Source of the DNA: Rhodoferax fermentans
GTDB lineage: Bacteria > Pseudomonadota > Gammaproteobacteria > Burkholderiales > Burkholderiaceae_C
Assembly: GCF_002017865.1 (NCBI RefSeq)
Contig: NZ_MTJN01000002.1
Coordinates: forward strand, 868,001 to 932,000
Direction of reading: 5' to 3'
DNA: 64,000 bases
Below the pieces are notes generated by a model. That model saw nothing but the letters and a program-made list of their open reading frames with translations. It had not been told where the DNA came from and made no database searches. This document shows positions 1-8,682 of this stretch, one piece after another. Both the position numbers and the translations under genes were made by a program. Numbering within the stretch: the stretch's first letter is position 1; each line of letters starts with the position of its first letter.

Positions 1-901
1 CCCAATGATCAATGTGGCGGTGAAAGCCGCCCGCGCTGCCGGGGCCATCATCAACCGCGCCGCGCTCGACGTGGAATCCGTGCGGGTCTCGCAAAAACAG
101 GTCAACGACTTTGTCACCGAGGTCGACCAGGCCTCCGAGCAAATGATCATCGAAACCCTGCTGGGCGCGTACCCGGGCCACGGCATCTGGGCTGAAGAGT
201 CCGGCCGTGAACACGGCGCACGTGATTCCGAGTTTGTCTGGATCATCGACCCGCTGGACGGCACCACCAACTTCATCCACGGCCTGCCGGTTTACTGCGT
301 AAGCATCGCGCTGGCTGTGCGTGGCAAGGTGGAACAAGCCGTCATTTACGACCCCAGCCGCAACGACCTGTTCACCGCCACCAAGGGCCGTGGCTCTTAC
401 ATGAACAACCGCCGCATCCGGGTCGCCAAACGCAACCGGCTGCAAGAGTGCCTGATCTCCACCGGTTTCCCCTACCGCCCCGGTGATGACCTGCCCAGCT
501 ACCTGCGCATGCTGGGTGACATCATGCAACGCACCGCCGGTGTGCGCCGCCCCGGTGCCGCTGCACTCGACCTGGCCTATGTGGCCGCTGGCTTCACCGA
601 CGGCTTTTTCGAAAAAGGCCTGCAACCCTGGGATGTGGCCGCTGGTTCGCTGCTGGTCACCGAGGCGGGTGGTCTGGTCGGCAACCTGTCGGGTGACTCG
701 GACTTCATGGAACAACACGAATGCCTGGCAGCCAACCCGCGCATCTACGGCCAGATGGTTGGCCTGCTGGGCAAATACAGCAAGTTCGCTGGCGCCGGTG
801 ACAAGGCAGGTGTACGCGCTGCGGTGGCAGAAATGGCCGCCGCCAGCGCCGATGAAACGCTGCCAAGCAAGCCCACAGACGAAGCAGACGCTGATTTTTG
901 A
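1..901 (+). CDS. suhB: Inositol monophosphatase family protein, SuhB-like (5' end cut by window)
   Basis: Mg-dependent sugar-phosphate phosphatase of the inositol monophosphatase superfamily; SuhB homologues also act in rRNA transcription antitermination. The metal-binding signature is visible: an acidic WAEESG segment, then [13 protein letters not shown] near residues 80-95, and [15 protein letters not shown] near residue 210. The first ATG is at 5, but family members usually begin with a His-Pro pair just before this Met, and the preceding codon here encodes Pro, so the true start is probably a few bases outside the window. About 300 residues, slightly longer than usual because of an Ala-rich tail. 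It is a housekeeping flank of the photosynthesis cluster. Confidence 0.9.
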   Translation, partial: PMINVAVKAARAAGAIINRAALDVESVRVSQKQVNDFVTEVDQASEQMIIETLLGAYPGHGIWAEESGREHGARDSEFVWIIDPLDGTTNFIHGLPVYCVSIALAVRGKVEQAVIYDPSRNDLFTATKGRGSYMNNRRIRVAKRNRLQECLISTGFPYRPGDDLPSYLRMLGDIMQRTAGVRRPGAAALDLAYVAAGFTDGFFEKGLQPWDVAAGSLLVTEAGGLVGNLSGDSDFMEQHECLAANPRIYGQMVGLLGKYSKFAGAGDKAGVRAAVAEMAAASADETLPSKPTDEADADF

Positions 902-928
902 CACCAGCCGGGCTGCAAAAGCCGCAGA

Positions 929-946
929 TGTCAACCCAGATTGACA
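929..946. promoter_or_regulatory. PpsR/CrtJ-type operator upstream of bchI
   Basis: The sequence TGTCAACCCAGATTGACA is a perfect TGT-N12-ACA palindrome of the PpsR/CrtJ class. It lies 54 bases before the bchI start, in the short gap after suhB. Its right half contains a TTGACA that could serve as a -35 box, although no good -10 is seen at the right distance. Repression of bchIDO by the PpsR encoded at 8683-10077 is inferred. Confidence 0.75.
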
Positions 947-999
947 TATCATGTCGAGTTGAGACAGAAGCAGATCAGAGTTTCTTTTTTGGACATCTC

Positions 1000-2019
1000 A
1001 TGGCACTCACTTTCCCTTTTGCAGCAATCGTCGGACAAGAAGAAATGCGGCTGGCCATCCAGATGCTGGCCGTCGATCCCACCATCGGTGGTGTACTGGT
1101 CCTGGGTGACCGGGGCACCGGCAAATCTACCGCCGTGCGGGCACTGGCGGACCTGTTGCCCCCCATCAAAGTAGTCAAAGACTGCGCCTACGGTTGCGAC
1201 CCGGCAGGCAGTTCCTTGTGTGAAGCCTGCCAGACCCAGGTCGGCCACAAGTTAAAAACCGAGACGCGCGCGGTGCCGGTGGTCGACCTGCCGCTGGGCG
1301 CCACCGAAGACCGTGTGGTCGGTGCACTGGACCTGGAAAAGGCCCTGTCGCAAGGCATCAAGAAGTTTGCCCCAGGCCTGCTGGCCCAAGCCAACCGTGG
1401 CTTTTTGTACATCGACGAGGTCAATCTGCTCGAAGACCACATCGTTGACTTGTTGATCGACGTGGCGGCCTCCGGCGAAAACCTGGTGGAACGCGAAGGC
1501 CTGAGCGTGCGCCACCCGGCGCGTTTTGTGCTTGTTGGCAGCGGCAACCCCGAAGAAGGTGAATTGCGGCCCCAGTTGCTGGACCGCTTTGGCCTGTCGG
1601 TCGAGGTGCGCACACCACAAGACCTGGACCTGCGGGTGCAGGTGGTGCGCCGTCGTGATGCGTTCGAGCGCAACCCAACGGCCTTCCGCGCCGAATGGGA
1701 AGACGCCAACACCAAGCTGCGCCAGCGCATTGTGCGTGCCAAAAAACTCATCCAGAACCTGCAGGTGTCAGACGATCTGCTGATGTCTTGCGCCACCTTG
1801 TGCCACAAACTCGGCACCGATGGCCTGCGCGCCGAGCTGACGCTGTTGCGTGCCACCCGCGCTTACGCCGCACTGCAGGGCGACAAAGTGGCCGAGCGCA
1901 GCCACTTGCGCGCCATCGCACCACTGGCCCTGCGCCACCGCTTGCGCCGCAACCCGCTCGACGACACCGGTTCCGGTACGCGCGTGCAGCGTGCCATGGA
2001 TGAGGTGCTGCCTGCATGA
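1000..2019 (+). CDS. bchI: Magnesium chelatase subunit I (AAA+ ATPase)
   Basis: BchI is the AAA+ motor that, with BchD and BchH, inserts Mg2+ into protoporphyrin IX, the first committed step of bacteriochlorophyll synthesis. A Walker A motif (GDRGTGKST, about residues 36-44) and a Walker B-like FLYIDEVNLL segment are visible. The frame is open back to 898, but the ATG at 1000 gives the family's typical N-terminus MALTFPFAAIVGQ and leaves room for the operator at 929-946. This gives 339 residues, close to the normal size. The stop codon overlaps the bchD start (ATGA), so translation is probably coupled. Confidence 0.95.
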   Translation: MALTFPFAAIVGQEEMRLAIQMLAVDPTIGGVLVLGDRGTGKSTAVRALADLLPPIKVVKDCAYGCDPAGSSLCEACQTQVGHKLKTETRAVPVVDLPLGATEDRVVGALDLEKALSQGIKKFAPGLLAQANRGFLYIDEVNLLEDHIVDLLIDVAASGENLVEREGLSVRHPARFVLVGSGNPEEGELRPQLLDRFGLSVEVRTPQDLDLRVQVVRRRDAFERNPTAFRAEWEDANTKLRQRIVRAKKLIQNLQVSDDLLMSCATLCHKLGTDGLRAELTLLRATRAYAALQGDKVAERSHLRAIAPLALRHRLRRNPLDDTGSGTRVQRAMDEVLPA

Positions 2020-3818
2020 ACACCCCCGGCCTGTCACAAGCTGACCAGGCTTGGCAGGATGCACAGCTGGCGCTGATGGCGCTACAGGTGGACCCGGTGC
2101 GCCTGGGTGGCATCTGGTTACGCGCCGCACATGGCCCGGTGCGGGACAACTGGCTGCAGCTGCTCAAGGCCTCCTCACTCAAGACCTTCCGGGTACCCGG
2201 CCAAGTCGATGATGAACGGCTGCTCGGAGGCATGGACCTGGCGGCCACGCTGCAAACAGGCCAGGTGGTGCACCAGCCGGGCCTGCTGGCACAAGCCCAT
2301 GGTGGCGTGATTGTGCTGCCCATGGCCGAGCGCCTGCCCTCCAAGGTCAGTGCCCACATTGCCCAGGCGCAGGACAAGGGCCAGGTGCATGCGACCCACG
2401 CCCACATCACCAGCCTGGCGCAGTTTTCAGTGATTGCGCTGGACGAATCCGAAGAAGACGAAGCCTGTGCAGCCCAAGGATTGACCGAACGGCTGGGCCT
2501 GTGGCTGGATTTGCGCGATGTGTCCATGGCGCAAAGCAGCAACACGCTGGAAGCGCTGGGGCAATCTGAGCTGCAGGAAGCCATTGGATTGCTGCAGCAG
2601 ATGCAAACCAGCCACGAACAGGTAGAAGCGCTGTGCCAGACCGCACTCGCGCTGGGTGTAGACAGCTTGCGCCCGCCCCTCATGGCGCTGCGCCTGGCCT
2701 GCGTCTGTGCCGCGCTCGAAGGCCGTGACGCGGTCGAGCAAAGCGATCTGCAGCTGGCGGCCCGACTGGTGCTGGGTCCACGTGCCACCCGCATGCCCGC
2801 CCAAGCTCAGGACGAGGAACAAGAGCCACCACCCCCCGAAGAGCCGGAAGAACCGCCGCCGGAACAAGAACCCGAGAGTGACCCACCCGAGCCACCGCCA
2901 GAAGACGAGCAGGAGCCCGAGCCACCCCAGGAGGCACTGGAAGACGTGTTGCTCGCCGCTGCATTGGCCAGCTTGCCACCCAAGCTGCTGGACCGCCTGC
3001 TCATGGGCAAAGCCAGTACCAAGGCAGCGCACGGGCTGGGCAACAGTGGCCAGGCCAAGACCAGCAAGCTGCGTGGTCGGCCACTGACACCGCGACCCGG
3101 CAAACCCAGTGCGGGCGCGCGTCTGCACGTGCTGGCCACACTGGTGAACGCAGCACCCAAACAACGCCTGCGGCAGAACAACCCAGGTTCTGGGCGTGTG
3201 GCCATTCGCAGCGACGACTTCCATGTGCAACGTTACGCCCAACAGACACCGTCCTGCCTGATTTTTGCGCTCGATGCCTCCGGCTCGGCCGCACAACACC
3301 GGCTGGCCGAGGCCAAAGGTGCGGTGGAACTGCTGCTGGAACAGTCTTATGCCCGGCGCGACAGTGTCTGTGTGATTGGTTTTCGGCTCGCCACAGCCCA
3401 GGTGCTGCTGCCCCCGACACGCTCGCTGGTGCGCGCCAAACGGGCGCTGGGCGGCCTGCCCGGTGGTGGCGGTACACCGCTGGCCAGCGGTATCCAGGCG
3501 GCTTTGTTGCAAGCCCAGATGCTGCACCGCGCTGGTTCCACCCCGATGCTGGTGATCCTGAGCGACGGTCGCGCCAATGTCAGTCTGGCCGGCACCGGTG
3601 GCCGAGCGCAGGCGCGGGAAGATGCCCAAACCTTGGCACAGCATTGGCGCCTGACGGGTTACCCCTCTCTGTGGATCGACACTGCGCCACAACCTGAACC
3701 ACAGGCCCAGAACCTGGCCAATTTGATGGGCGCCAACTATTTCCCGATGCCCTATGTCCAGGCGCAACGTATGGCGTCGGTGGTGCAAGACCTGAGTGCG
3801 CAGGTGCGCAGAGCCTGA
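2016..3818 (+). CDS. bchD: Magnesium chelatase subunit D
   Basis: BchD is the non-catalytic partner of BchI that bridges to BchH. The 600-residue protein shows the expected three parts: a degenerate AAA+ module, a Pro/Glu-rich acidic linker at about residues 266-311, and a C-terminal von Willebrand A domain with the metal-ion-dependent adhesion motif DASGS near residue 419. The start overlaps the bchI stop by four bases, and bchO starts directly after the stop. The acidic linker is encoded by a repetitive gag/ccn stretch that is normal for the family. Confidence 0.96.
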   Translation: MNTPGLSQADQAWQDAQLALMALQVDPVRLGGIWLRAAHGPVRDNWLQLLKASSLKTFRVPGQVDDERLLGGMDLAATLQTGQVVHQPGLLAQAHGGVIVLPMAERLPSKVSAHIAQAQDKGQVHATHAHITSLAQFSVIALDESEEDEACAAQGLTERLGLWLDLRDVSMAQSSNTLEALGQSELQEAIGLLQQMQTSHEQVEALCQTALALGVDSLRPPLMALRLACVCAALEGRDAVEQSDLQLAARLVLGPRATRMPAQAQDEEQEPPPPEEPEEPPPEQEPESDPPEPPPEDEQEPEPPQEALEDVLLAAALASLPPKLLDRLLMGKASTKAAHGLGNSGQAKTSKLRGRPLTPRPGKPSAGARLHVLATLVNAAPKQRLRQNNPGSGRVAIRSDDFHVQRYAQQTPSCLIFALDASGSAAQHRLAEAKGAVELLLEQSYARRDSVCVIGFRLATAQVLLPPTRSLVRAKRALGGLPGGGGTPLASGIQAALLQAQMLHRAGSTPMLVILSDGRANVSLAGTGGRAQAREDAQTLAQHWRLTGYPSLWIDTAPQPEPQAQNLANLMGANYFPMPYVQAQRMASVVQDLSAQVRRA

Positions 3819-4718
3819 ATGGCCCTCTGGGACACGTTCTACCCGCCCATGGACTGGGAGGCCAACCGCAAGAGCTGGCCACACACCTCACACAGCCGTT
3901 TTGTCACAGTTCATGGTCAGGTCTGGCATGTGCAGACCTTTGGCCATGGCCCGGTGCTGCTGCTGTTGCATGGCACCGGTGCATCGACACACTCCTGGCG
4001 CGACCTGGTGCTGAGCCTGGCTAAACACCATACCGTGATCTGCCCGGATCTGCCCGGGCATGCGTTCAGCTACTGGAACACCAAAAAGAGCAATTCGCTC
4101 GACCACATGGCGACCAGTCTGGCCGACCTGCTGAACCATTTGAAGTTATGGCCAAGTGCCATCATCGGACACTCGGCAGGTGCGGCAGTGGGGGCGCAAC
4201 TCATCCTCAAACATGGCAAAGGCCCAACCCCCACGCTGATCGGCCTGAACCCGGCTTGGTTACCTTTGACCGGTTTGGCCAGTTGGCTGTTTCCGCCAAC
4301 CGCCAAATTGCTGGCCCTCAACCCTTTGTCAGGCGTGTTGTTTGCCAAGCAGGCAGCCAAACCAGCGGTAGTGCGTAATTTGTTGCAAAGCACCGGATCA
4401 CATCTGGACGAGGAGGCACTGAGTTACTACCAAAAGCTGTTGCAAACACCGTCACATGTCAGGGGTGTTTTGGCCATGATGGCCGCCTGGCGGCTACACC
4501 GGCTGGCACAGCAGTTGCCGCAACTGACTGGCCCGGTCTTCATGCTGTTGGGGGCAAACGACCGGACCATCCCGGCGAGCCTGGCCGCTGCAACCATGAA
4601 GCTCTTGCCCAACACCACCAGCCGAACCCTGGCTGGCCTGGGTCACCTGGCCCACGAAGAAGCGCCAACTGTCGTGAGCGAACAGATCCTGGAGTGGGTT
4701 AAGCAAACGGCCCGTTGA
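3819..4718 (+). CDS. bchO: Magnesium chelatase accessory protein BchO (alpha/beta hydrolase fold)
   Basis: BchO is an alpha/beta-hydrolase-fold protein that always accompanies bchID in purple bacteria; its exact role in Mg chelation is unproven. Visible features are the oxyanion-hole region LLLHGTGASTHSW, the nucleophile elbow GHSAG and a C-terminal GLGHLAHEE with the putative catalytic His. The ATG begins at the base right after the bchD stop. The 3' end overlaps the convergent tspO gene by 20 bases, so no terminator fits between the two operons. Confidence 0.93.
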   Translation: MALWDTFYPPMDWEANRKSWPHTSHSRFVTVHGQVWHVQTFGHGPVLLLLHGTGASTHSWRDLVLSLAKHHTVICPDLPGHAFSYWNTKKSNSLDHMATSLADLLNHLKLWPSAIIGHSAGAAVGAQLILKHGKGPTPTLIGLNPAWLPLTGLASWLFPPTAKLLALNPLSGVLFAKQAAKPAVVRNLLQSTGSHLDEEALSYYQKLLQTPSHVRGVLAMMAAWRLHRLAQQLPQLTGPVFMLLGANDRTIPASLAAATMKLLPNTTSRTLAGLGHLAHEEAPTVVSEQILEWVKQTAR

Positions 4719-5184
4719 GCGCAATGGTGGTCCAGTTCAGGACACCAGCCGCACTCACCCAGGCCAGGTAAGGCAAGATCAAGATGGACGCCCAGCGCGA
4801 TTCACGCCACAAGAACCACACCAGTGAAAACACCGAGAGCCACAAGGCGACCCACTCGACCATGGCCCAGTCAGGCCGATGCAGGCCGAAGTAGAGCGCA
4901 CTCCAAAGCATATTGACCAGGGCATTGACCACAAACAGGCCCAACACAAAGCGCTTTCGCGCCCTGGTGGGCGCAGCAGTCCAGGCCAATGAGCCGCTGA
5001 ACACCAGCAAAAAGAAGATCACCGACCAGATCACCCCAAAAGCAGCATCTGGTGGTTTCCAGGACGGTTGTTTGAGTGAGAAATACCACGGGCCCAGGTC
5101 AGTCAGCCAGGAGCCAATGCTGGCTGTGCCAAAGCTGAAGACAAAAGCAATGAGCAGGGTTTGCCAACCTCCAAAACGCTTCAT
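4699..5184 (-). CDS. tspO: TspO/MBR family tryptophan-rich sensory protein
   Basis: A 161-residue, five-helix, Trp-rich membrane protein of the TspO/peripheral benzodiazepine receptor family. In Rhodobacter sphaeroides TspO is an outer-membrane, porphyrin-binding negative modulator of photosynthesis gene expression. Family signatures visible are WYFSLKQPSWKPP near residue 33, the GVIWSVIFFLLVFSG helix and LPYLAWVSAAGVLNW near the C-terminus. Its start overlaps the bchP stop by four bases, so it is the last gene of the bchG-bchP operon. A role tuning tetrapyrrole flux or PpsR output is inferred from family and location. Confidence 0.92.
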   Translation of the reverse strand: MKRFGGWQTLLIAFVFSFGTASIGSWLTDLGPWYFSLKQPSWKPPDAAFGVIWSVIFFLLVFSGSLAWTAAPTRARKRFVLGLFVVNALVNMLWSALYFGLHRPDWAMVEWVALWLSVFSLVWFLWRESRWASILILPYLAWVSAAGVLNWTTIALNGPFA

Positions 5185-6374
5185 ACGCGGGCGAAACCCA
5201 GCAAATGCGCCAGGTCTTTGAAGAAGATACGGATATGGGCCATGGGTTTTTTGCGTACCAGTTTTTTGTTCATGTAGGACTCAAAGGTCAAGCGCTGCAC
5301 ATCGGGGTCTTCACAGACTTTGACAAAACGCTCACGGCGTTTGTCATTCTGGTACCAGAAGTACTGCAGCAGACCAAGAATCCAGAAGACCCGGCCATGC
5401 TCTTTGAGAAACTGTTTGCGGGCCAACTTCAAACAGGCTGCATCACCTGTTTTGAGGGCTTGTTGAACCGCTTCTGCCACCATCCGTCCACAAGCCATCG
5501 CGTAATAAATCCCTTCACCCGAGGCGGGTGCCACCACCCCGGCGGCGTCGCCAGTGAGCACAATGTCGCGGCCATTTTCCCAGCGCGGCAAGGGTTTGAG
5601 CGGAATCGGAGCTCCTTCACGGCGCAGGGTTTCGACCTCGCTGAGGCCCGCGATCTCGCGCAGTTTGCCCACCGAACCACGCAGTGAAAAGCCTTTGTCA
5701 GCGCTGCCCGTGCCCACACTCATGGTGTCACCATGGGGAAACACCCAGCCATAAAAGTCGGGCGAAATCGGCCCCTGGTAATAAACATCACACCGCTCGG
5801 GATCATGTGTCGGGTCCTGCAACGGCGCACGAACGATCTCGTGGTAAGCAAAAACATACTTGGTCCGGTCAGCACCTTCGATGTGCTGGCGAGCGATTTC
5901 AGATCGCGCTCCGTCGGCCGCCACCACCATGCGGGCACGCACGCTGTCGGGCTCACCCAGTCCCTGCGCCGTCACTGGATTGAAATGCACGCGGGCGACA
6001 CCATCGGCATCACGGGTGATCTTGTCACACAAGGCGCGCAGGCGCGTGGCGCCATGGGACTGGGCACGTTCGCGCAGCCATTCGTCAAAGCTGTCGCGGT
6101 TGACCATGGCCACAAACCCGTTTTCGATGTGAATGTCCACCCGGTTGTCTTTGGGCGAGATCATGCGTGCGCAACGCACCTTGGCCACCAGCAAGTGATC
6201 TGGGATGTCGAAGTCCTTGATCAGCCGCGGCGGAATGGCGCCGCCACAGGGTTTGGTTCGACCTTGCCGATCCATCAGCAACACCGACCAACCTTGCCGA
6301 GCCAGATCATCTGCGGCCGTTGCCCCAGAAGGCCCTCCGCCAACGACCACCACATCGTATTGGCTTGTACTCAT
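5181..6374 (-). CDS. bchP: Geranylgeranyl diphosphate/bacteriochlorophyll reductase
   Basis: BchP reduces the geranylgeranyl tail of bacteriochlorophyll to phytyl in three NADPH-dependent steps at the membrane. The N-terminal Rossmann FAD-binding motif VVVVGGGPSGATAADDLA is followed by the family's KPCGGAIPPRL segment (about residue 42). GDAAGVVAPASGEGIYYAM near residue 280 is the second FAD contact. The length, 397 residues, is normal. The ATG overlaps the stop of the upstream PucC-family gene (ATGA), and tspO follows with another four-base overlap. Confidence 0.96.
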   Translation of the reverse strand: MSTSQYDVVVVGGGPSGATAADDLARQGWSVLLMDRQGRTKPCGGAIPPRLIKDFDIPDHLLVAKVRCARMISPKDNRVDIHIENGFVAMVNRDSFDEWLRERAQSHGATRLRALCDKITRDADGVARVHFNPVTAQGLGEPDSVRARMVVAADGARSEIARQHIEGADRTKYVFAYHEIVRAPLQDPTHDPERCDVYYQGPISPDFYGWVFPHGDTMSVGTGSADKGFSLRGSVGKLREIAGLSEVETLRREGAPIPLKPLPRWENGRDIVLTGDAAGVVAPASGEGIYYAMACGRMVAEAVQQALKTGDAACLKLARKQFLKEHGRVFWILGLLQYFWYQNDKRRERFVKVCEDPDVQRLTFESYMNKKLVRKKPMAHIRIFFKDLAHLLGFARV

Positions 6375-7732
6375 GACTGCACCCTTTGCAACTCCGTTGA
6401 AAAATAAGCTGGGGCTTGCTCAGCCACGACACCGTTGCGATTCACCAAAATAGCGCACCACGCCGACAACGCAAACATCACAGCCGCAAAACCAAAAACC
6501 GATGAGTAGGCCAGCCCACTGGAGGCCATGAGCCAGTGCGCCATGTCGCTGGCGGCGGTGCCCAGCAGACCACCCAGCCCAAAAGCAATCGCTTGAGCAG
6601 CACCCCACAAGCCCATGCGGGTGCCCTCATTGCCATGGGCACCCTGGGTGGACAAACGCATCATGGTGGCAATGGCTGCAATGGAAAAGGCGCCGTTGGC
6701 AACACCCAGCACAACAATATTGAACTTCAAGGGCCAGTTGTTTCCTTGCACACCTGCCATCGCCAAACCCACCATGGCAAACGCAGAAAGCACACAGCCC
6801 CAGACCATCCAGCTGTGAACACTGCCCAACCGACCCTTGACCCGTTCCCAACCGACCAAGGCCACCCACAACATGCCCGCCAATACTGCGCCGTGCTGAA
6901 AACCAGCCAACTGCGTGGTCTGCCCGGGTGTCATGCCAAACACATCACCGGCAAAAGGCTCGAGGATCAAATCCTGCGCGCTGTAGGCCAGCATGGACAA
7001 GAACACAAAGATGGTGAAGGTTCTGGCCTGAGGCTCACGCCAGACCTGAGCAAGTGTTTCCTTGAACTGGCGGGCTGAGCGTTCACCCGACGCAGCATTG
7101 GCAGGAGCGGCATCGGTACCTTCGGCAACCTTTCCTTCAAGTCCCCACAAACTCAATGCGGCCACAGCGACCACAAGCAGCGCCAGACCGGCAGTCACAC
7201 GAATGAGTTGCTCGGGCGTGTAGGGATCAATCAACTTGCCCACCGTGATGGCCGTCATCGCAAAGCCAAAAATCATCATCATCCAGACCAGAGTGGCTGC
7301 GGGAGCGCGCCGACTGTCAGGCACGCGCTTGGCCATCAACACCAACAAGGAGGTGCCGCAAGCACTCACACCGAGGCCGATCATGGAAAACGCCAGAACA
7401 CACAGGGCCAAACCCAGACCAAACGTGGTTTGCATCAGAACCGTGGCCACCGATGCCAACACCCCACCCAGGGCGAGCACGATCACACCACCCAACATCC
7501 AGGGAGTACAGCGTCGCCCCTGGTCCGCGCCAAATCCCATCCGTGGCCGAACCATCTGCACCAGATAGTGCAGCGCCACCAAAATACCTGGCAACAGCGC
7601 TGGCAGCGCCAACTCAACCACCATGATCCGGTTGAGCGTGGATGTCGTGACCACCACCACCGCCCCCATACAGGCCTGCACCAAACCCAGTCGTGCCACA
7701 TCCAGCCAACCAAACACACGTGTTGAACTCAT
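6371..7732 (-). CDS. PucC/LhaA-family MFS protein between bchG and bchP (Rhodobacter ORF428 type)
   Basis: A membrane protein of about 453 residues and 12 helices, in the bacteriochlorophyll delivery branch of the major facilitator superfamily. Such proteins lie between bchG and bchP in Rhodobacter (ORF428) and are thought to help deliver bacteriochlorophyll to apoproteins. The signature TLNRIMVVELALPALLPG near residue 30 matches the two paralogues at 19876-21303 and 27814-29181. The chosen ATG at 7732 overlaps the bchG stop; an upstream in-frame start at 7765 would run into bchG. The specific partner is unknown. Confidence 0.9.
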   Translation of the reverse strand: MSSTRVFGWLDVARLGLVQACMGAVVVVTTSTLNRIMVVELALPALLPGILVALHYLVQMVRPRMGFGADQGRRCTPWMLGGVIVLALGGVLASVATVLMQTTFGLGLALCVLAFSMIGLGVSACGTSLLVLMAKRVPDSRRAPAATLVWMMMIFGFAMTAITVGKLIDPYTPEQLIRVTAGLALLVVAVAALSLWGLEGKVAEGTDAAPANAASGERSARQFKETLAQVWREPQARTFTIFVFLSMLAYSAQDLILEPFAGDVFGMTPGQTTQLAGFQHGAVLAGMLWVALVGWERVKGRLGSVHSWMVWGCVLSAFAMVGLAMAGVQGNNWPLKFNIVVLGVANGAFSIAAIATMMRLSTQGAHGNEGTRMGLWGAAQAIAFGLGGLLGTAASDMAHWLMASSGLAYSSVFGFAAVMFALSAWCAILVNRNGVVAEQAPAYFSTELQRVQS

Positions 7733-8616
7733 GCTGACACCTGGTGAAGGAAATGCAACGCCCAAGCACTGACCATCATGCCGGACACATACAGAGGGAC
7801 GCCGAAAGCACTGAGCATCAAAGCCTTGTCAATCGGCTGACGCACAAAAGACAGCATCAGAGGGAGTTGTGCCAGCACAAGCGCCAAGACACCTGCAGCA
7901 TGCCAAGGCTGCGACCAGGACACCAACAGCCCAACCACCACCAGTTGCGGAACAAGCATGATGACGCAGGCAGCCTGAGCGGCCCCCAGTGGACCAAGTT
8001 GTACAGGCAATGAGCGCACGCCCATCTGCTTGTCACCTTCAATGGCCTTGAAATCATTGAGCGTCATGATGCCGTGCGCCCCCACGCTGTAAAGCAAAGC
8101 GAGAAGCAGGGACTCAACATGTGGCAAGGCGCCACCCAGCATCACGGCACCACCGGTGACCCAGGCCAGACCTTCATAACTCAAAGCACAGGCCGTGTTG
8201 CCCCACCAGCCATTGAGCTTCAGACGAAAAGGGGGGGCACTGTAGGCCCAGGCGAACAACAACCCCAAGGCGCAAGCCCAAAAGCCCCAAGTGCCCAAGC
8301 CCCAGGCCCAGATCAGGGACAAAACAGTCCACAAGACAGCAATATAGAGCCCCCAGCGACCCGGCATACGCCCGGACGGAATAGGCCGGTTGGGCTCATT
8401 GATGGCATCCACATGACGGTCAAACCAGTCATTCACGGCCTGACTGCTGGCACAGACCAACGGCCCGGTCAGCACCAATCCCAGACAAATGAGTCCCCAG
8501 TTTGCGCTGAAGCTCTGTGCAGAGGCCACAACACCGCATGAAAAAGCCCACATGGGCGGAAACCAGGTAATCGGTTTAAGCAGTTCAGTGACTGTGGAAA
8601 GCGAGGGTCGAGCCAT
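7729..8616 (-). CDS. bchG: Bacteriochlorophyll synthase (geranylgeranyl transferase)
   Basis: BchG is an UbiA-family membrane prenyltransferase that esterifies bacteriochlorophyllide a with geranylgeranyl diphosphate. The first Asp-rich motif NDWFDRHVDAINEPNRPIPSG and the second region NDFKAIEGDK are visible, among about eight hydrophobic segments. The start at 8616 gives MARPSLSTV; the frame is open to a TTG at 8640, which has no better ribosome site. It is first in the bchG-(PucC-like)-bchP-tspO operon, 66 bases downstream of the ppsR stop, with a PpsR operator in that gap. Confidence 0.95.
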   Translation of the reverse strand: MARPSLSTVTELLKPITWFPPMWAFSCGVVASAQSFSANWGLICLGLVLTGPLVCASSQAVNDWFDRHVDAINEPNRPIPSGRMPGRWGLYIAVLWTVLSLIWAWGLGTWGFWACALGLLFAWAYSAPPFRLKLNGWWGNTACALSYEGLAWVTGGAVMLGGALPHVESLLLALLYSVGAHGIMTLNDFKAIEGDKQMGVRSLPVQLGPLGAAQAACVIMLVPQLVVVGLLVSWSQPWHAAGVLALVLAQLPLMLSFVRQPIDKALMLSAFGVPLYVSGMMVSAWALHFLHQVSA

Positions 8617-8644
8617 CTGAAGATTTTGACCCAGACGCAAAAGA

Positions 8645-8662
8645 TGTCAACTAATACTTACA
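8645..8662. promoter_or_regulatory. PpsR/CrtJ-type operator upstream of bchG
   Basis: TGTCAACTAATACTTACA is a perfect TGT-N12-ACA site, 29 bases upstream of the bchG ATG. Seven bases further on, a second TGT at 8670 begins a degenerate copy (TGT-N12-AGT at 8670-8687). This resembles the tandem arrangement with about 8-bp spacing known for CrtJ. The site lies between ppsR and bchG, so bchG probably has its own promoter as well as read-through from ppsR. Confidence 0.72.
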
Positions 8663-8682
8663 CTTTAGTTGTCAAATATCAA

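Noticed and set aside
952..966. A second TGT...ACA pair before bchI
   Set aside because: The spacing is 9 rather than 12 bases, so it does not match the PpsR/CrtJ palindrome.
2427..3884. A 485-codon minus-strand frame across bchD
   Set aside because: It covers the bchD acidic linker read backwards and shows no recognisable fold.
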